Assembly: GCF_001427025.1 (NCBI RefSeq)
Contig: NZ_LMGA01000001.1
Location: 3,174,017 to 3,238,016, forward strand
Direction of reading: 5' to 3'
From: Mesorhizobium sp. Root554
GTDB taxonomy: Bacteria > Pseudomonadota > Alphaproteobacteria > Rhizobiales > Rhizobiaceae
Length of the DNA: 64,000 nt
Shown: one piece after another, positions 18,158 to 28,473 of the stretch
Layout of the letters: each line of letters opens with the position of its first letter
How positions within the stretch are numbered: the stretch's first letter is position 1
Notes under the pieces: generated by a model
What the model was told of the DNA's origin: nothing
Database searches by the model: none
What the model saw: only the letters and a program-made list of their open reading frames with translations
Translations under genes and position numbers: made by a program

Positions 18158-21100
18158 GCGGCATGGACCCAGGGTCATCGCCTCGCGTTTTCTCGATCCC
18201 GCCCGGTGTCTCTTTCCTGCCGACGCTAGCCGAGGCGCTGCTGTCGGGCCGGCTGGTGCCGGATTTCCGCTATGACGGCGATCCGCTGGCCTTGGCCGAC
18301 GCCACGATCTACGTGCCGACGCGGCGCGCCGCCCGCACCCTGCGCGCCATCTTCACCGAAGTCCTCGGCGGCAGCTCCGCCATCCTGCCGGTCATACGGC
18401 CGCTCGGCGAGTTCGACGAGGATGAGGCCGCTTTCGAAACCGTGGAGTCGGAAGAGGCAGCGGCCATCGACCTTGCGCCGCCCATGGCATCGGTCGAAAG
18501 ATTGCTGCTGCTGGCGCCGCTGGTGCGGCTCTGGAAAAGCCGGCTGCCGGCGGAAGTCGCCGCGCGGTTCGACGAGGAAGTGACGGTCCCGGCCTCCGCT
18601 GCCGACGCCATCTGGCTGGCGCGCGATCTCGCCCAGCTTATGGACGAGGTTGAGATGGAGGGGTCGGACTGGGCCAGGCTCGCCGGCCTGGTCGACGGCA
18701 ATCTCGCCGGCTGGTGGCAGGTGACGCTCGACTTTCTCAAGATCGTCACCGAGTTCTGGCCGCAAATACTCGACGAACGTGACCGCTCCAATCCCGCTGC
18801 GCATCGCAGCGCCCTCATCCGCATGGAAGCCGCGCGACTGAAACGGAATCCGCCGACGGGCCCTGTCATCGCCGCCGGCTCGACCGGCTCGATACCAGCG
18901 ACGGCCGAATTGCTGGCTGCGATCTCTGGTTTGCCCCATGGCGCCGTGGTCCTGCCGGGGTTGGATCGGGCGAAGGACGATATCTCTTTTGCTGCGATCA
19001 CCGCGCCCGGCGCCAAGCCGGCTTTGCTTGGCCATCCGCAATACGGGTTGGCGAAACTCATCGGCAAGATGGGCATCCTGCGCCAGGATGTGGAGGAAGT
19101 GGGAGTCCCGTCTTCTGCGCTGTCGCAGCGCGCCGCGCTGCTTTCGGAGGCGCTCCGGCCTGCCGAGACAACCGATCTGTGGGCGCAGACGCGCAGCCGT
19201 TTCAGCGACGCCGATATCGATGCGGCGCTGTCCGGCGTGACGCTTGTCGAAGCCGCCAATGAGCGCGACGAGGCTGCGGCCGTCGCCATTGCGCTCCGGC
19301 GCGCTGTCGGGCAGCCTGGAAGGCGCGCGGCGCTGGTCACGGGCGACAGGGCGCTGGCGCGCCGGGTCTGCGCCGAGTTGCTGCGCTTCGGCATCGTTGC
19401 AGACGATTCCGGCGGTACGCCGCTTGCCGACGCGCCGGCAGCCGGTCTGCTCCGGCTCATCCTGGAAGCGGCGCTGCGGCCCGGCGATCCGGTCGTGCTG
19501 CTCGCGCTCATCAAACATCCGCTGCTTGCGCTGTCCCTGGACCGATCCCTGATCCGCCACGCGTCCGAGATCGTCGAACTGGTGGCGCTGCGTGGCGGCA
19601 CCGGCCGTCCGGACATAGTGTCCCTGCCCGAGCTGTTCGAGGCCCGGCTGCTGCGCCTGCGCGACGAGGCAAGCCGCCCGCCCTTCTGGATGCCGCGCCT
19701 GTCGATACGGCGGATCGAGGAAGCGCGCGATCTGCTCCGACGCCTGATCGCTGCGGTTCTTCCGCTCACCGCGCTGCGCGGCAAGGCGGAAACCGGCATC
19801 GCTGAACTGGTCCGTTGCAGCGTCGTCACGCTGGAAAATCTGGGACGGGACGCGGACGGCAGTCTCGCCAGCCTCTATGCCGGCGATGCCGGTGACAAGC
19901 TCGCTGAAGTGCTGCGCCAGCTCGTCGCTGCCGACGCTCCGTTTGCCGTAAAGCCGGACGAATGGCCGGATGTCATGGCCGCCTTGATCGCGCCGGAAGT
20001 CGTCAAGCCTGCCCGCGGGGCCGATCGGTCCATCGCCATCTGGGGCGCTCTGGAGGCGCGGCTGCAAAGCGTCGATACGCTGGTGATCGGCGGCCTGAAC
20101 GAGGGCGTGTGGCCGCGCAAGCCCGAGAGCGACCGCTTCATGTCCCGGCTGATGAAGACCGGCATCGACCTCGAACCGCCAGAACGCCGCATCGGCTTGG
20201 CCGCCCATGATTTCCAGATGGCGATGGGTATTCCCGAGGTGGTGCTGGCGCGCTCGGCACGCGCCGGCGACGCACCCGCCGTTCCCTCCCGCTGGCTGCA
20301 GCGCCTGCTGACCTTCGTCGGCAGGCAACAGGCGGACGAGTTGCGCGGCAGGGGCGAGGAATTGCTCGCCTGGGCGCGCGGGCTTGATGCCGGCGAACGC
20401 ACGGACTTTGCGCCCCGACCGCAGCCGAAGCCGCCGGTTTCCGCCCGGCCCGACCACTTCTCCATTACCGAGATCGAAACCCTGCGCCGCGATCCCTACG
20501 CCATCTATGCCCGCAAGATTCTGGCCCTTTCGCCGCTCGACCCGCTGATCCGCGATCCGGGCGCGGCCGAGCGCGGCACGCTGTTCCATGCCATCCTGCA
20601 TCGCTTCTCAACGGCCGTGCCTGATCCCGCGGCGCCCGACGCGCTGGAGCAATTGCTCGCTGCCGGCCGCGCCTGTTTTGCCGAAGCCGAGCTGCCGCCG
20701 GACGTCGAGGCGGTGTGGTGGCCGCGCTTTGCCATGCTTGCCGGCAACATCATCAACTGGGAGCAGGAACGGCCGCAGGGCGTCACGCGCCGCTCCGCCG
20801 AGGAACGCGCACAGAAAACAGTGGTCGGCGAGTCCGGCGTCACGCTTTCCGGCTATGCCGACCGCATCGATCTTCTGGCAGGCGGCATGGCCGATATCCT
20901 CGACTACAAGACAGGATCGTCACCCTCCAAGGCGCAGGCGCACACGCTGCTGGCGCCGCAACTGGCGCTCGAAGGCGCCTTGCTGAAGCGCGGCGCGTTC
21001 ACGGCGCTGGGCGCGCGCGAGCCGTCGCAGCTGGCCTTCGTACGGCTGAAGCCGAACGGCGAGGTATTCGAAGAATCGATCCTGGAATACAGGAACAAGC

Positions 21101-21300
21101 CCCGCAGCGCGGCCGAACTCGCGGAAGAAGCCTGGGTCCGGCTGGAAAAGCTTCTTCTCCATTATCGCAATCCCGAGGTCGGCTATCTGTCGCGGGCCTT
21201 GCCCTTTCGCGAGGGCGAAGCCGATGGCGACTACGACCATCTCGCGCGTGTGTTGGAATGGTCGGCCGGCGGCGACGACGCCGACGGAGGCGACGAATGA
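18154..21300 (+). CDS. addB: Double-strand break repair nuclease/helicase-like subunit AddB
   Basis: 1048-aa AddB of the alphaproteobacterial type. The N-terminal half is an inactivated helicase-like region (YVPTRRAARTLRAIF near residue 50). The C-terminus is a RecB-like PD-(D/E)XK nuclease with YADRIDLL and ILDYKTG. With AddA it processes broken ends for RecA loading, replacing RecBCD. ATG 18154 overlaps the murU stop (ATGA), and its own stop overlaps addA likewise, so the subunits are translationally coupled. Confidence 0.95.
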   Translation: MSGMDPGSSPRVFSIPPGVSFLPTLAEALLSGRLVPDFRYDGDPLALADATIYVPTRRAARTLRAIFTEVLGGSSAILPVIRPLGEFDEDEAAFETVESEEAAAIDLAPPMASVERLLLLAPLVRLWKSRLPAEVAARFDEEVTVPASAADAIWLARDLAQLMDEVEMEGSDWARLAGLVDGNLAGWWQVTLDFLKIVTEFWPQILDERDRSNPAAHRSALIRMEAARLKRNPPTGPVIAAGSTGSIPATAELLAAISGLPHGAVVLPGLDRAKDDISFAAITAPGAKPALLGHPQYGLAKLIGKMGILRQDVEEVGVPSSALSQRAALLSEALRPAETTDLWAQTRSRFSDADIDAALSGVTLVEAANERDEAAAVAIALRRAVGQPGRRAALVTGDRALARRVCAELLRFGIVADDSGGTPLADAPAAGLLRLILEAALRPGDPVVLLALIKHPLLALSLDRSLIRHASEIVELVALRGGTGRPDIVSLPELFEARLLRLRDEASRPPFWMPRLSIRRIEEARDLLRRLIAAVLPLTALRGKAETGIAELVRCSVVTLENLGRDADGSLASLYAGDAGDKLAEVLRQLVAADAPFAVKPDEWPDVMAALIAPEVVKPARGADRSIAIWGALEARLQSVDTLVIGGLNEGVWPRKPESDRFMSRLMKTGIDLEPPERRIGLAAHDFQMAMGIPEVVLARSARAGDAPAVPSRWLQRLLTFVGRQQADELRGRGEELLAWARGLDAGERTDFAPRPQPKPPVSARPDHFSITEIETLRRDPYAIYARKILALSPLDPLIRDPGAAERGTLFHAILHRFSTAVPDPAAPDALEQLLAAGRACFAEAELPPDVEAVWWPRFAMLAGNIINWEQERPQGVTRRSAEERAQKTVVGESGVTLSGYADRIDLLAGGMADILDYKTGSSPSKAQAHTLLAPQLALEGALLKRGAFTALGAREPSQLAFVRLKPNGEVFEESILEYRNKPRSAAELAEEAWVRLEKLLLHYRNPEVGYLSRALPFREGEADGDYDHLARVLEWSAGGDDADGGDE

Positions 21301-24300
21301 AGCGCGCCTACCCCATACCATCCGAGACGGCGTCGAACCAGGCGAGCGCTTCCGACCCGCTCAATTCGGCCTGGGTTTCGGCCAACGCCGGCTCGGGCAA
21401 AACCCACGTCCTGGCGAACCGCGTTATCCGGCTACTTCTGCGCGGCACCGACCCATCGAAAATCCTCTGCCTGACCTATACGCGCGCCGCGGCTGCCAAT
21501 ATGTCGAACCGCGTCTTCACCACGCTGTCGGACTGGACCGTGCTCGGCGATGAGAAACTGGCCGACAAGGTCGCGGCGCTCGATGGCCGGCGTCCGGATG
21601 GCGATGGTATGCGCCGGGCGCGTCGGCTGTTTGCCGAGGCGTTGGAAACGCCCGGGGGGCTGAAGATCCAGACCATCCATGCCTTCTGCGAATCGGTGCT
21701 GCACCAGTTTCCGTTGGAGGCGAACATCACCGCGCACTTCCAGCTGCTGGACACGCAGATGGAGGCGATGCTGTTTGCCGCTGCCCGGCGCGACATGATC
21801 TCGGGCGCCGGTGGCGAGGACAATAGAGACCTCGCCGATGCCTTCGCCACCGTCCTGGAGCGCGGGGGCGAGGCCGGTCTCGATGCGCTTCTCTTTGAAA
21901 TCCTGCGCAAGCGCGACGGACTGCGCGAATTCATCGCCGCAATTGGCGGCGACGGTTCGCGTTTCGCAGCCCTTTTCGAAGCGTTTGGTTTCCGCAATGA
22001 CGAGACGGCGGTGGACATAGCCTCCGCCGTCTGGCCGCTGCCGAGCTTCCCCCTCGCCTATCTCGAAACGCTGGCGGTGGCCGCCCGTCGTCTGAGCGCC
22101 AACAGAGCGCAGGACTATCTGGTCGGCGACGCCCAGCAGGCCTTTTGGGAGACCGCGCCCGTCAGGCGTCTTGCACTCCTCAAGAAGGCGTTCCTGAGCG
22201 AGAAGGGCGAAGCCTACAAACTGGACTGGCTGTTCAGCAAGGCGCTGTGCGGTCAGATGCCCGATCTGCCGGCGCGCTATCTGGATGCGACCGCAGCCAT
22301 TGCGGACGTATCGGACCGGCTGGCTCTTTTCCGGATGCTGGAAGGCACGCGCGCCGCGCTGACCATCGCCGACTGGCTGATCGCCCGCTACGAGCAGCTC
22401 AAGCACGGCCGGGGCTTCCTTGATTTCAACGATTTGATCGTGCGCACGGTCAATCTCCTGTCGCGTGCCGATGCGGGCCCCTGGGTGCAGTACAAGCTCG
22501 ATCAGGGAATCGACCACATCCTCCTCGACGAGGCGCAGGACACCAGCCCCGAGCAATGGGACGTGGTGCGCAAGCTGGCCGAGGAATTCTTTGCCGGCTC
22601 CGGCGCGCGCGACAACGTGCTGCGCACTATCTTCGCCGTCGGCGACGAAAAACAGTCGATCTATTCGTTCCAGGGCGCCGCGCCCGATTCCTTCGAGGAA
22701 AGCCGCAATCTGTTCGCCGCCCGGATCAGGAACGGCAACGCCGCCTTCGCCAACCTCAAGCTGAAATGGTCTTTCCGCTCGACCGGCGATGTCCTCGCCG
22801 CCGTAGACCGTGTCTTCGCCGATCCTGAGACGCGCCGCGGCATCAGCCACGATCCCGATCCGCTCGATCACAAGCCGATACGCCACGACGCACCGGGTTA
22901 TGTCGAGGTCTGGCCATCGCTCGGCGCCGCGGCGGTCGAGGAGCCTGACGACTGGACCTTGCCGGTCAACCATCTCGGCGCGCCGGCCGTCCGCGTCGCC
23001 GAGCATATCGCCGCCACCATCAAGGGATGGCTGGACAGCGGCGAAATCATCGAAGGGCAGGGGCGCAGGCTGAAGGCGGGCGACGTCGTCGTTCTGGTGC
23101 GCAAGCGCGGCCGTTTCGTCCACGCGCTGTCGAAGAGCCTGAAAGACAAGGGCATACCGGTGGCCGGCGCCGACAGGCTCAGCCTGCCCGGCCATATCGC
23201 GGTTCAGGATATGATCGCGCTCGGCCGCTTCCTCATTCAGCCAGAGGATGATCTGTCGCTCGCCGCCGTGTTGCGGTCGCCAATCTTCGACCTCACCGAG
23301 AACCGGCTGTATGCCCTTGCCGCCGGGCGCGGACCCGGCGTTTCTCTCATCATGTCCCTGCGCGAGAAGGCGCGCACCGACAAGGTCTTGGCGGAGATCG
23401 CCGAGAAGCTGGACGAATGGAGCAACGAGGCTGCTTTCAAGCCGGTGTTCGAGTTCTATGCCGGGCTGCTGGCGCGCGACGGTGTCCGCAAACGGATGAT
23501 GGCCCGGCTGGGACCCGAGGCCGGCGACATACTGGACGAGTTCCTGAACTTCGCTCTGGCCGAGGAACGCACCGGCATGCCCGGCCTCGAGACATTCCTG
23601 TCGACGCTGGAAAGCGCCGGACCGGAGATAAAGCGCGAAATGGACCAGACGCGCGACGAGGTGCGCGTCATGACCGTCCACGCCGCCAAGGGGCTGGAAG
23701 CGCCGGTCGTGTTCCTCGTCGACGGCGGCTCCGCGCCATTCAGCGACCAGCACCTTCCCCGGCTCATACCGTTTTCGCACCCGGACGGCTCATGGCGCGG
23801 CAAGGGTTATCTGTGGCGGGCTGCGGGCGATGTTGCCAACGACTTCTCGCGGCAAGTCTCGACGCAAGCGCGCGACCTCGCCGACGACGAGTATCGCCGC
23901 CTGCTCTATGTCGGCATGACCCGTGCCGAAGATCGGCTCATCGTCTGTGGTTATCACGGCAAGCGTACCCCTTCTCTCGGCACCTGGCATTCTATTGTGA
24001 GCCGCGCCCTGTCTTCCGCGCCGCATAGCCGCGAACAGCCGCATCCTGTGACCGGAGACCCGGTCTTGCGCTTCCGTGTAACGGACCTGCCGCCCCTGAA
24101 GGGCGACGAGCAAAGCGAACGCCCGCCGGCGGATTTCGGGCGACTTCCGCCAAGCCTGTTCGATGCGCTGCCACCCGAGGACGACTTGCCGCGGCCTTTG
24201 TCGCCGTCGGGTGCTTCGGCGCTGATCGACGCGGCCAGGGAGCCGGCAACGGACAACAGTTCCCCCGTGTTGGACTTCAAGGCGGAACCCGCTTTCGCCA

Positions 24301-24815
24301 TCCAGCGCGGTCTGGCGATGCACAAGCTGCTGCAGATGCTGCCCGGTATCGCAGCGGCGGAGCGGCACGCCGCTACTGCCCGCTATCTCGCCAGAGCCGG
24401 AGCGGGCTGGAGTGAGACAGATCGGCTCAAGGCGCAGGCCGCGGTCGCTTCGATCCTCGAAGAGCCGCGTTTCGCGCCGCTGTTTTCTGAAAGCTCCCGC
24501 GCCGAGGTGACGATAGCCGGCACCATCGATGTGAGGGGCAAGCCGCGCGCCGTTTCCGGCAAGATCGACCGCCTGGCGGTGACTGGGCAAACGGTGTGGA
24601 TCGTTGATTTCAAAACCGACCGCTCGCCACCGGCCGGCCTCGACACTGTGCCCCCGGCCTATGTCCTGCAGCTTTCCCTCTATCGCGCATTGCTGCGGCC
24701 GATCTATCCCGGCAAGGAAATCGCCGCCGCGCTGCTTTTCACCGAAGCGCCCCGCCTGATCGAATTGCCGGCTGCGGCCATGGATGCCGCGCTTGCCCGA
24801 CTCACCGCATCGTGA
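21297..24815 (+). CDS. addA: Double-strand break repair helicase-nuclease AddA
   Basis: 1172-aa UvrD/Rep-like helicase with C-terminal RecB-type nuclease. Walker A AGSGKT is at residues 31-36. Further helicase motifs are LLDEAQDTSPEQW (Walker B), VGDEKQSIYSFQGA, VMTVHAAKGLEAPVV and LLYVGMTRAEDRL. The nuclease motif is GKIDRL plus VDFKTDR near the C-terminus. ATG 21297 overlaps the addB stop; the upstream open frame is antiphase to addB and not coding. trxA follows after 75 nt, an order common in rhizobia. Confidence 0.96.
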   Translation: MKRAYPIPSETASNQASASDPLNSAWVSANAGSGKTHVLANRVIRLLLRGTDPSKILCLTYTRAAAANMSNRVFTTLSDWTVLGDEKLADKVAALDGRRPDGDGMRRARRLFAEALETPGGLKIQTIHAFCESVLHQFPLEANITAHFQLLDTQMEAMLFAAARRDMISGAGGEDNRDLADAFATVLERGGEAGLDALLFEILRKRDGLREFIAAIGGDGSRFAALFEAFGFRNDETAVDIASAVWPLPSFPLAYLETLAVAARRLSANRAQDYLVGDAQQAFWETAPVRRLALLKKAFLSEKGEAYKLDWLFSKALCGQMPDLPARYLDATAAIADVSDRLALFRMLEGTRAALTIADWLIARYEQLKHGRGFLDFNDLIVRTVNLLSRADAGPWVQYKLDQGIDHILLDEAQDTSPEQWDVVRKLAEEFFAGSGARDNVLRTIFAVGDEKQSIYSFQGAAPDSFEESRNLFAARIRNGNAAFANLKLKWSFRSTGDVLAAVDRVFADPETRRGISHDPDPLDHKPIRHDAPGYVEVWPSLGAAAVEEPDDWTLPVNHLGAPAVRVAEHIAATIKGWLDSGEIIEGQGRRLKAGDVVVLVRKRGRFVHALSKSLKDKGIPVAGADRLSLPGHIAVQDMIALGRFLIQPEDDLSLAAVLRSPIFDLTENRLYALAAGRGPGVSLIMSLREKARTDKVLAEIAEKLDEWSNEAAFKPVFEFYAGLLARDGVRKRMMARLGPEAGDILDEFLNFALAEERTGMPGLETFLSTLESAGPEIKREMDQTRDEVRVMTVHAAKGLEAPVVFLVDGGSAPFSDQHLPRLIPFSHPDGSWRGKGYLWRAAGDVANDFSRQVSTQARDLADDEYRRLLYVGMTRAEDRLIVCGYHGKRTPSLGTWHSIVSRALSSAPHSREQPHPVTGDPVLRFRVTDLPPLKGDEQSERPPADFGRLPPSLFDALPPEDDLPRPLSPSGASALIDAAREPATDNSSPVLDFKAEPAFAIQRGLAMHKLLQMLPGIAAAERHAATARYLARAGAGWSETDRLKAQAAVASILEEPRFAPLFSESSRAEVTIAGTIDVRGKPRAVSGKIDRLAVTGQTVWIVDFKTDRSPPAGLDTVPPAYVLQLSLYRALLRPIYPGKEIAAALLFTEAPRLIELPAAAMDAALARLTAS

Positions 24816-24890
24816 CACAAGAAATGCTTGAACAAAGACACGATAGCCACCACATTTGGTGCGACGCGTTAACTCGAAAGGATTCCACCG

Positions 24891-25214
24891 ATGGCCACCG
24901 TGAAGGTCGACAAGAGCAATTTCCAGGCTGACGTGCTCGACGCCAAGCAGCCGGTCGTCGTCGATTTCTGGGCCGAATGGTGCACGCCGTGCAAGATGAT
25001 CGCACCGGCGCTTGAGGACATCGCTGCCGAACTCGGCGAGAAGATCAAGGTCGCCAAGCTCAACATTGACGAGAACCCGGAACTGGCGGCGCAGTTCGGT
25101 GTGCGCTCGATCCCAACCCTGATGATCTTCAAGGGCGGAGAAGTCGCCGACATGAAGGTCGGCGCTGCGCCGAAGACCGCGCTGTCGCACTGGATCAATG
25201 GCGCCGTCGCCTGA
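24891..25214 (+). CDS. trxA: Thioredoxin with a WCTPC active site
   Basis: 107-aa thioredoxin. The active site is [13 protein letters not shown] (Cys31, Thr32, Pro33, Cys34); canonical TrxA has Gly at position 32. The cis-Pro loop [13 protein letters not shown] is normal and no signal peptide is present, so it is cytoplasmic. Position after addA and sequence outside the active site support the housekeeping TrxA. The Gly-to-Thr change may shift redox potential or partners; that effect is inference. It ends at a terminator shared with folC. Confidence 0.93.
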   Translation: MATVKVDKSNFQADVLDAKQPVVVDFWAEWCTPCKMIAPALEDIAAELGEKIKVAKLNIDENPELAAQFGVRSIPTLMIFKGGEVADMKVGAAPKTALSHWINGAVA

Positions 25215-25235
25215 TCGATATCCGATTTTTGCAAA

Positions 25236-25262
25236 AAAGCCCGGCCTTGAGCCGGGCTTTTT
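25236..25262. terminator. Bidirectional intrinsic terminator between trxA and folC
   Basis: Perfect 10-bp stem AAAGCCCGGC / GCCGGGCTTT with a 5-nt loop. The plus strand continues into TTTTTG after trxA, and the minus strand continues into TTTTTTGC after folC, so it can end both convergent transcripts. Confidence 0.92.
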
Positions 25263-25273
25263 GTGCCGGCATA

Positions 25274-26605
25274 TCAAGTCGGCGGGGTGCCGTTTTCGGC
25301 CAGAACCGCGCCGGCAAGATAGAGCGATCCGCTGATCAGGATGCGGGGTGGCTTTTCCGGCTCGTGCCAGGTTTCGGCGAGCAGCATCAAGGCCTCGCCG
25401 ACGGAGCTGACTGGTTCTGCCGACAGGCCTGCCTCTACCGCACGAATGGCAAGTTCGTCGTTCGGCACGCCGGCGTCGCTGGTCGAAACCGGCACCGTGT
25501 AGACATGCCGGGCCAGCCCCTTGAACGCGCTGAAATAGCCGGTCTGGTCCTTGGTGTTGATCATGCCGCAGATCATGAACAGCGGCCGCGGGCTTTTTTC
25601 TTCCTGCTCGGCCAGCGCTTCGGCCACGACGATTCCGGCGCCCGGATTGTGACCGCCGTCGAGCCAGATCTCGGAACCCGCCGGCGCCATGTCCACCAGC
25701 CGTCCCTGCGTCAGCTTCTGCATCCGTCCCGGCCATGAAACAGTCGTCATCGCCTTTTCAACGGCGCGCTCGGTCAAGTCGAAACCTGCTGCCTTGATGG
25801 CGGCGATGGCGGCTGCGGCGTTGGTAAACTGATGGCGACCGGGAAGGCGGGGCGGCGTGAGGTCCATCAAGCCGTCCTCATCCTGGTAAACCATGCGGCC
25901 GTTCTCGCCATAGGCGAGGAAATCCTGGCTGTAGACCGTCAGCGGACAGCCGAGGCGCTCGGCGGTCTCGATCAGAACCTCCAGCGCGGTTTCGCTTTCC
26001 TGCGCGCCGATCACCACCGGCGATCCCGGCTTCATGATCCCCGCCTTTTCGGCGGCGATCAGTTCAACGCGGTCGCCGAGATAGGCTTCGTGGTCGAGCG
26101 AGACCGGCATGATGACCGAGACGGCGGGCTGGCGGACGACATTGGTGGCGTCGAAACGCCCGCCGAGACCGACCTCGATGATCGCCGCATCGGCGGGATG
26201 CTCGGAAAACAGGATGAAGGTGACGGCGGTCAGCACCTCGAAGACAGTGATGGTCTCGCCATTGTTGGCCTTGGCGACCCGCGCGATTGCTTCGGCGAAG
26301 ACCCTGTCTTCCACCAGCTTGCCACCGCCCAGCGCCGCCAGCCGGTAGCGCTCATGCCAGTGCACCAGATGCGGCGACGTATGGACGTGAACGGTAAGGC
26401 CCGCCGCCTCCAGCAGCGCGCGCGCGAACGCGGCGCAGGAGCCTTTGCCATTGGTGCCGGCGATGTGGATGACAGGCGGCAGCCGGTCTTGCGGATTTCC
26501 CAGCCTTTCGAGCAGCCGCGAGATGCGGTCGAGCGAAAGATCGAACCCCTTCGGGTGCAACGCCATCAGGCGTTCGATTTCACGGTCGGCGGAGAGCGTG
26601 GTCAT
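25274..26605 (-). CDS. folC: Bifunctional folylpolyglutamate synthase / dihydrofolate synthase
   Basis: 443-aa Mur-ligase-fold enzyme that adds L-Glu to dihydropteroate and extends the polyglutamate tail of folates. The P-loop HIAGTNGKGSCAAF is near residue 50. IEVGLGGRFDATNV and DGGHNPGAG are diagnostic of FolC. It is the last gene of the minus-strand block trpF-trpB-trpA-accD-folC and lies 63 nt after accD, an order conserved in alphaproteobacteria. It ends at the shared terminator. Confidence 0.96.
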   Translation of the reverse strand: MTTLSADREIERLMALHPKGFDLSLDRISRLLERLGNPQDRLPPVIHIAGTNGKGSCAAFARALLEAAGLTVHVHTSPHLVHWHERYRLAALGGGKLVEDRVFAEAIARVAKANNGETITVFEVLTAVTFILFSEHPADAAIIEVGLGGRFDATNVVRQPAVSVIMPVSLDHEAYLGDRVELIAAEKAGIMKPGSPVVIGAQESETALEVLIETAERLGCPLTVYSQDFLAYGENGRMVYQDEDGLMDLTPPRLPGRHQFTNAAAAIAAIKAAGFDLTERAVEKAMTTVSWPGRMQKLTQGRLVDMAPAGSEIWLDGGHNPGAGIVVAEALAEQEEKSPRPLFMICGMINTKDQTGYFSAFKGLARHVYTVPVSTSDAGVPNDELAIRAVEAGLSAEPVSSVGEALMLLAETWHEPEKPPRILISGSLYLAGAVLAENGTPPT

Positions 26606-26668
26606 GGAATGCCGTTCAATCGTGGATGTCGGTCCTCACCCGGAAACCGGGTGAGGAATGCCCCAATC

Positions 26669-27592
26669 TCAGGCCTGCGGCCGTGCTTCCGGAACCGCCA
26701 CGGCCGGCGGCAGGATTTCGGGTTGGAGCGGTTTTTCTTCGACCGGCACTTTCATCAGAAGCTTCAGCAGATTGGCGACGGTCTTCTTCATCTCGAGCCG
26801 GGACACGACCATATCGATCATGCCGTGCTCCATCAGATATTCTGACCGCTGGAAACCCTCCGGCAGTTTTTCGCGGATCGTCTGCTCGATCACGCGCGGG
26901 CCGGCGAAGCCGATCAGCGCACCCGGCTCGGCGATATGGACATCGCCCAGCATGGCGTAGGAGGCGGTGACGCCGCCGGTGGTCGGATTGGTCAGCACCA
27001 CGATATAAGGCAGCCCGGCTTCCTTCAGCCGGTCGACGCCCACCGTCGTGCGCGGCAACTGCATCAGCGACAGAATGCCCTCCTGCATGCGGGCGCCACC
27101 CGAAGCGGCAAACAGCACCAGCGGACGCTTGCGCTTCAACGCCGTATCGAACCCATGCACGATCGCCTCGCCGGCGGCCATGCCGAGCGACCCGCCCATG
27201 AAGGCGAAATCCTGCACGGTGGCAATGATGGGCAGGCCATCGATCGTACCCGCCCCATTGACGATGGCGTCTTCGAGATTGGTCTTGGCCTTGGCGTCCT
27301 TGAGCCTGTCCGTATAGCGCTTTTCGTCGCGGAACTTGAGCGGGTCGAGCACCACCTTGGGGTTTTCGAGCTGCTCGTATTTGCCATCGTCGAAAAAGAA
27401 GCGCAGCCGTTCCTTGGCCGAAATCTTCATGTGATGGCCGGATGCCGGGATGACGAACTGGTTGCTCTCCAAATCCTTGTGGAAGACCATCTCGCCGCTC
27501 TCCGGATCCTTGATCCAGAGGTTTTCCGGCATATCCCGCCGGCCGAGCATCGAGTTGATCTTCGGGCGGACGTAATTGGTGATCCAGTTCAT
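26669..27592 (-). CDS. accD: Acetyl-CoA carboxylase carboxyltransferase subunit beta, lacking the zinc-ribbon cysteines
   Basis: 307-aa AccD, partner of AccA in transferring carboxyl from biotin to acetyl-CoA for malonyl-CoA synthesis. The carboxyltransferase core is clear ([40 protein letters not shown]). In the N-terminal region where E. coli has a four-Cys zinc ribbon, this protein reads [14 protein letters not shown] and [10 protein letters not shown], so all four cysteines are gone. Loss of some of these cysteines is known in rhizobial AccD. It lies 36 nt after trpA. Confidence 0.95.
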   Translation of the reverse strand: MNWITNYVRPKINSMLGRRDMPENLWIKDPESGEMVFHKDLESNQFVIPASGHHMKISAKERLRFFFDDGKYEQLENPKVVLDPLKFRDEKRYTDRLKDAKAKTNLEDAIVNGAGTIDGLPIIATVQDFAFMGGSLGMAAGEAIVHGFDTALKRKRPLVLFAASGGARMQEGILSLMQLPRTTVGVDRLKEAGLPYIVVLTNPTTGGVTASYAMLGDVHIAEPGALIGFAGPRVIEQTIREKLPEGFQRSEYLMEHGMIDMVVSRLEMKKTVANLLKLLMKVPVEEKPLQPEILPPAVAVPEARPQA

Positions 27593-27628
27593 GACTTTGG
27601 CTCCTGTCCTGGCAAAGAGGTAGGAAAA

Positions 27629-28471
27629 CTATTCGGCGGCAGCAAGGCGGGCGGTGCGAACGCCTTGTGACAGGCCGTTGACCAGCGTTGCCACGGCTTC
27701 CGCTGGGTCGGCGGTCTTCTCGCCCTTCGGGCCGAGCACATTGGCGACCGCATTGACGATCGCCGTGCCAACGACGACACCGTCCGCCGAGGCGCCGATA
27801 ACGCGCGCCTGCTCCGCCGTCTTGACGCCGAAGCCGACGCATACCGGCAAATCCGTATGGCCCTTGATGCGCTTGACGGCAGCGGCAACCTTGGTCGTAT
27901 CCGCCAGCGCCGAACCGGTAATGCCGGTCATCGACACGTAGTAGACGAAACCGGAGGTGTTCTGAAGCACCTTGGGCAGCCGCTTGTCGTCGGTCGTCGG
28001 TGTTGCGAGGCGGATGAAGTTGACGCCGGCTTTCAAGGCCGGCACGCACAGCTCGTCGTCCATTTCCGGCGGCAGGTCGACGATGATCAGCCCGTCTATG
28101 CCGGAAACCTTGGCGTCGGCGAGGAAGCGATCTACCCCATAGATATAGATCGGGTTGTAGTACCCCATCATGACGATTGGCGTCTCGTCGTCGCCCTTGC
28201 GGAATTCCGCCGCCATGGCCAGCGTCTTCTTGAGCGTCTGCCCGCCCTTCAGCGCGCGCAGGCCGGCGGCCTGGATCGCCGGGCCATCGGCCATCGGGTC
28301 CGAGAAGGGCATGCCCATCTCGATAACGTCCGCGCCGGCTTTCGGCAGCGCCCTCATGATCGACAGCGAGGTGTCGTAATCGGGGTCGCCGCTCATGAAG
28401 TAGGTGACGAGCGCCGGGCGGCCTTCGGCCTTGAGCTTCGCCATGCGGCGGTCGATGCGGGTATCGGTCAC
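27629..28471 (-). CDS. trpA: Tryptophan synthase alpha subunit
   Basis: 280-aa TIM barrel that cleaves indole-3-glycerol phosphate to indole and G3P, channelling indole to TrpB. Catalytic Glu and Asp motifs are visible as [15 protein letters not shown] and [19 protein letters not shown] binds phosphate. It starts 2 nt after the trpB stop, so both are co-translated. Confidence 0.97.
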   Translation of the reverse strand: MTDTRIDRRMAKLKAEGRPALVTYFMSGDPDYDTSLSIMRALPKAGADVIEMGMPFSDPMADGPAIQAAGLRALKGGQTLKKTLAMAAEFRKGDDETPIVMMGYYNPIYIYGVDRFLADAKVSGIDGLIIVDLPPEMDDELCVPALKAGVNFIRLATPTTDDKRLPKVLQNTSGFVYYVSMTGITGSALADTTKVAAAVKRIKGHTDLPVCVGFGVKTAEQARVIGASADGVVVGTAIVNAVANVLGPKGEKTADPAEAVATLVNGLSQGVRTARLAAAE

Positions 28472-28473
28472 CG

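Noticed and set aside
20715..21296. Upstream extension of the addA frame
   Set aside because: It runs out of phase through the nuclease domain of addB. The ATG at 21297 with the ATGA overlap gives the correct AddA N-terminus.
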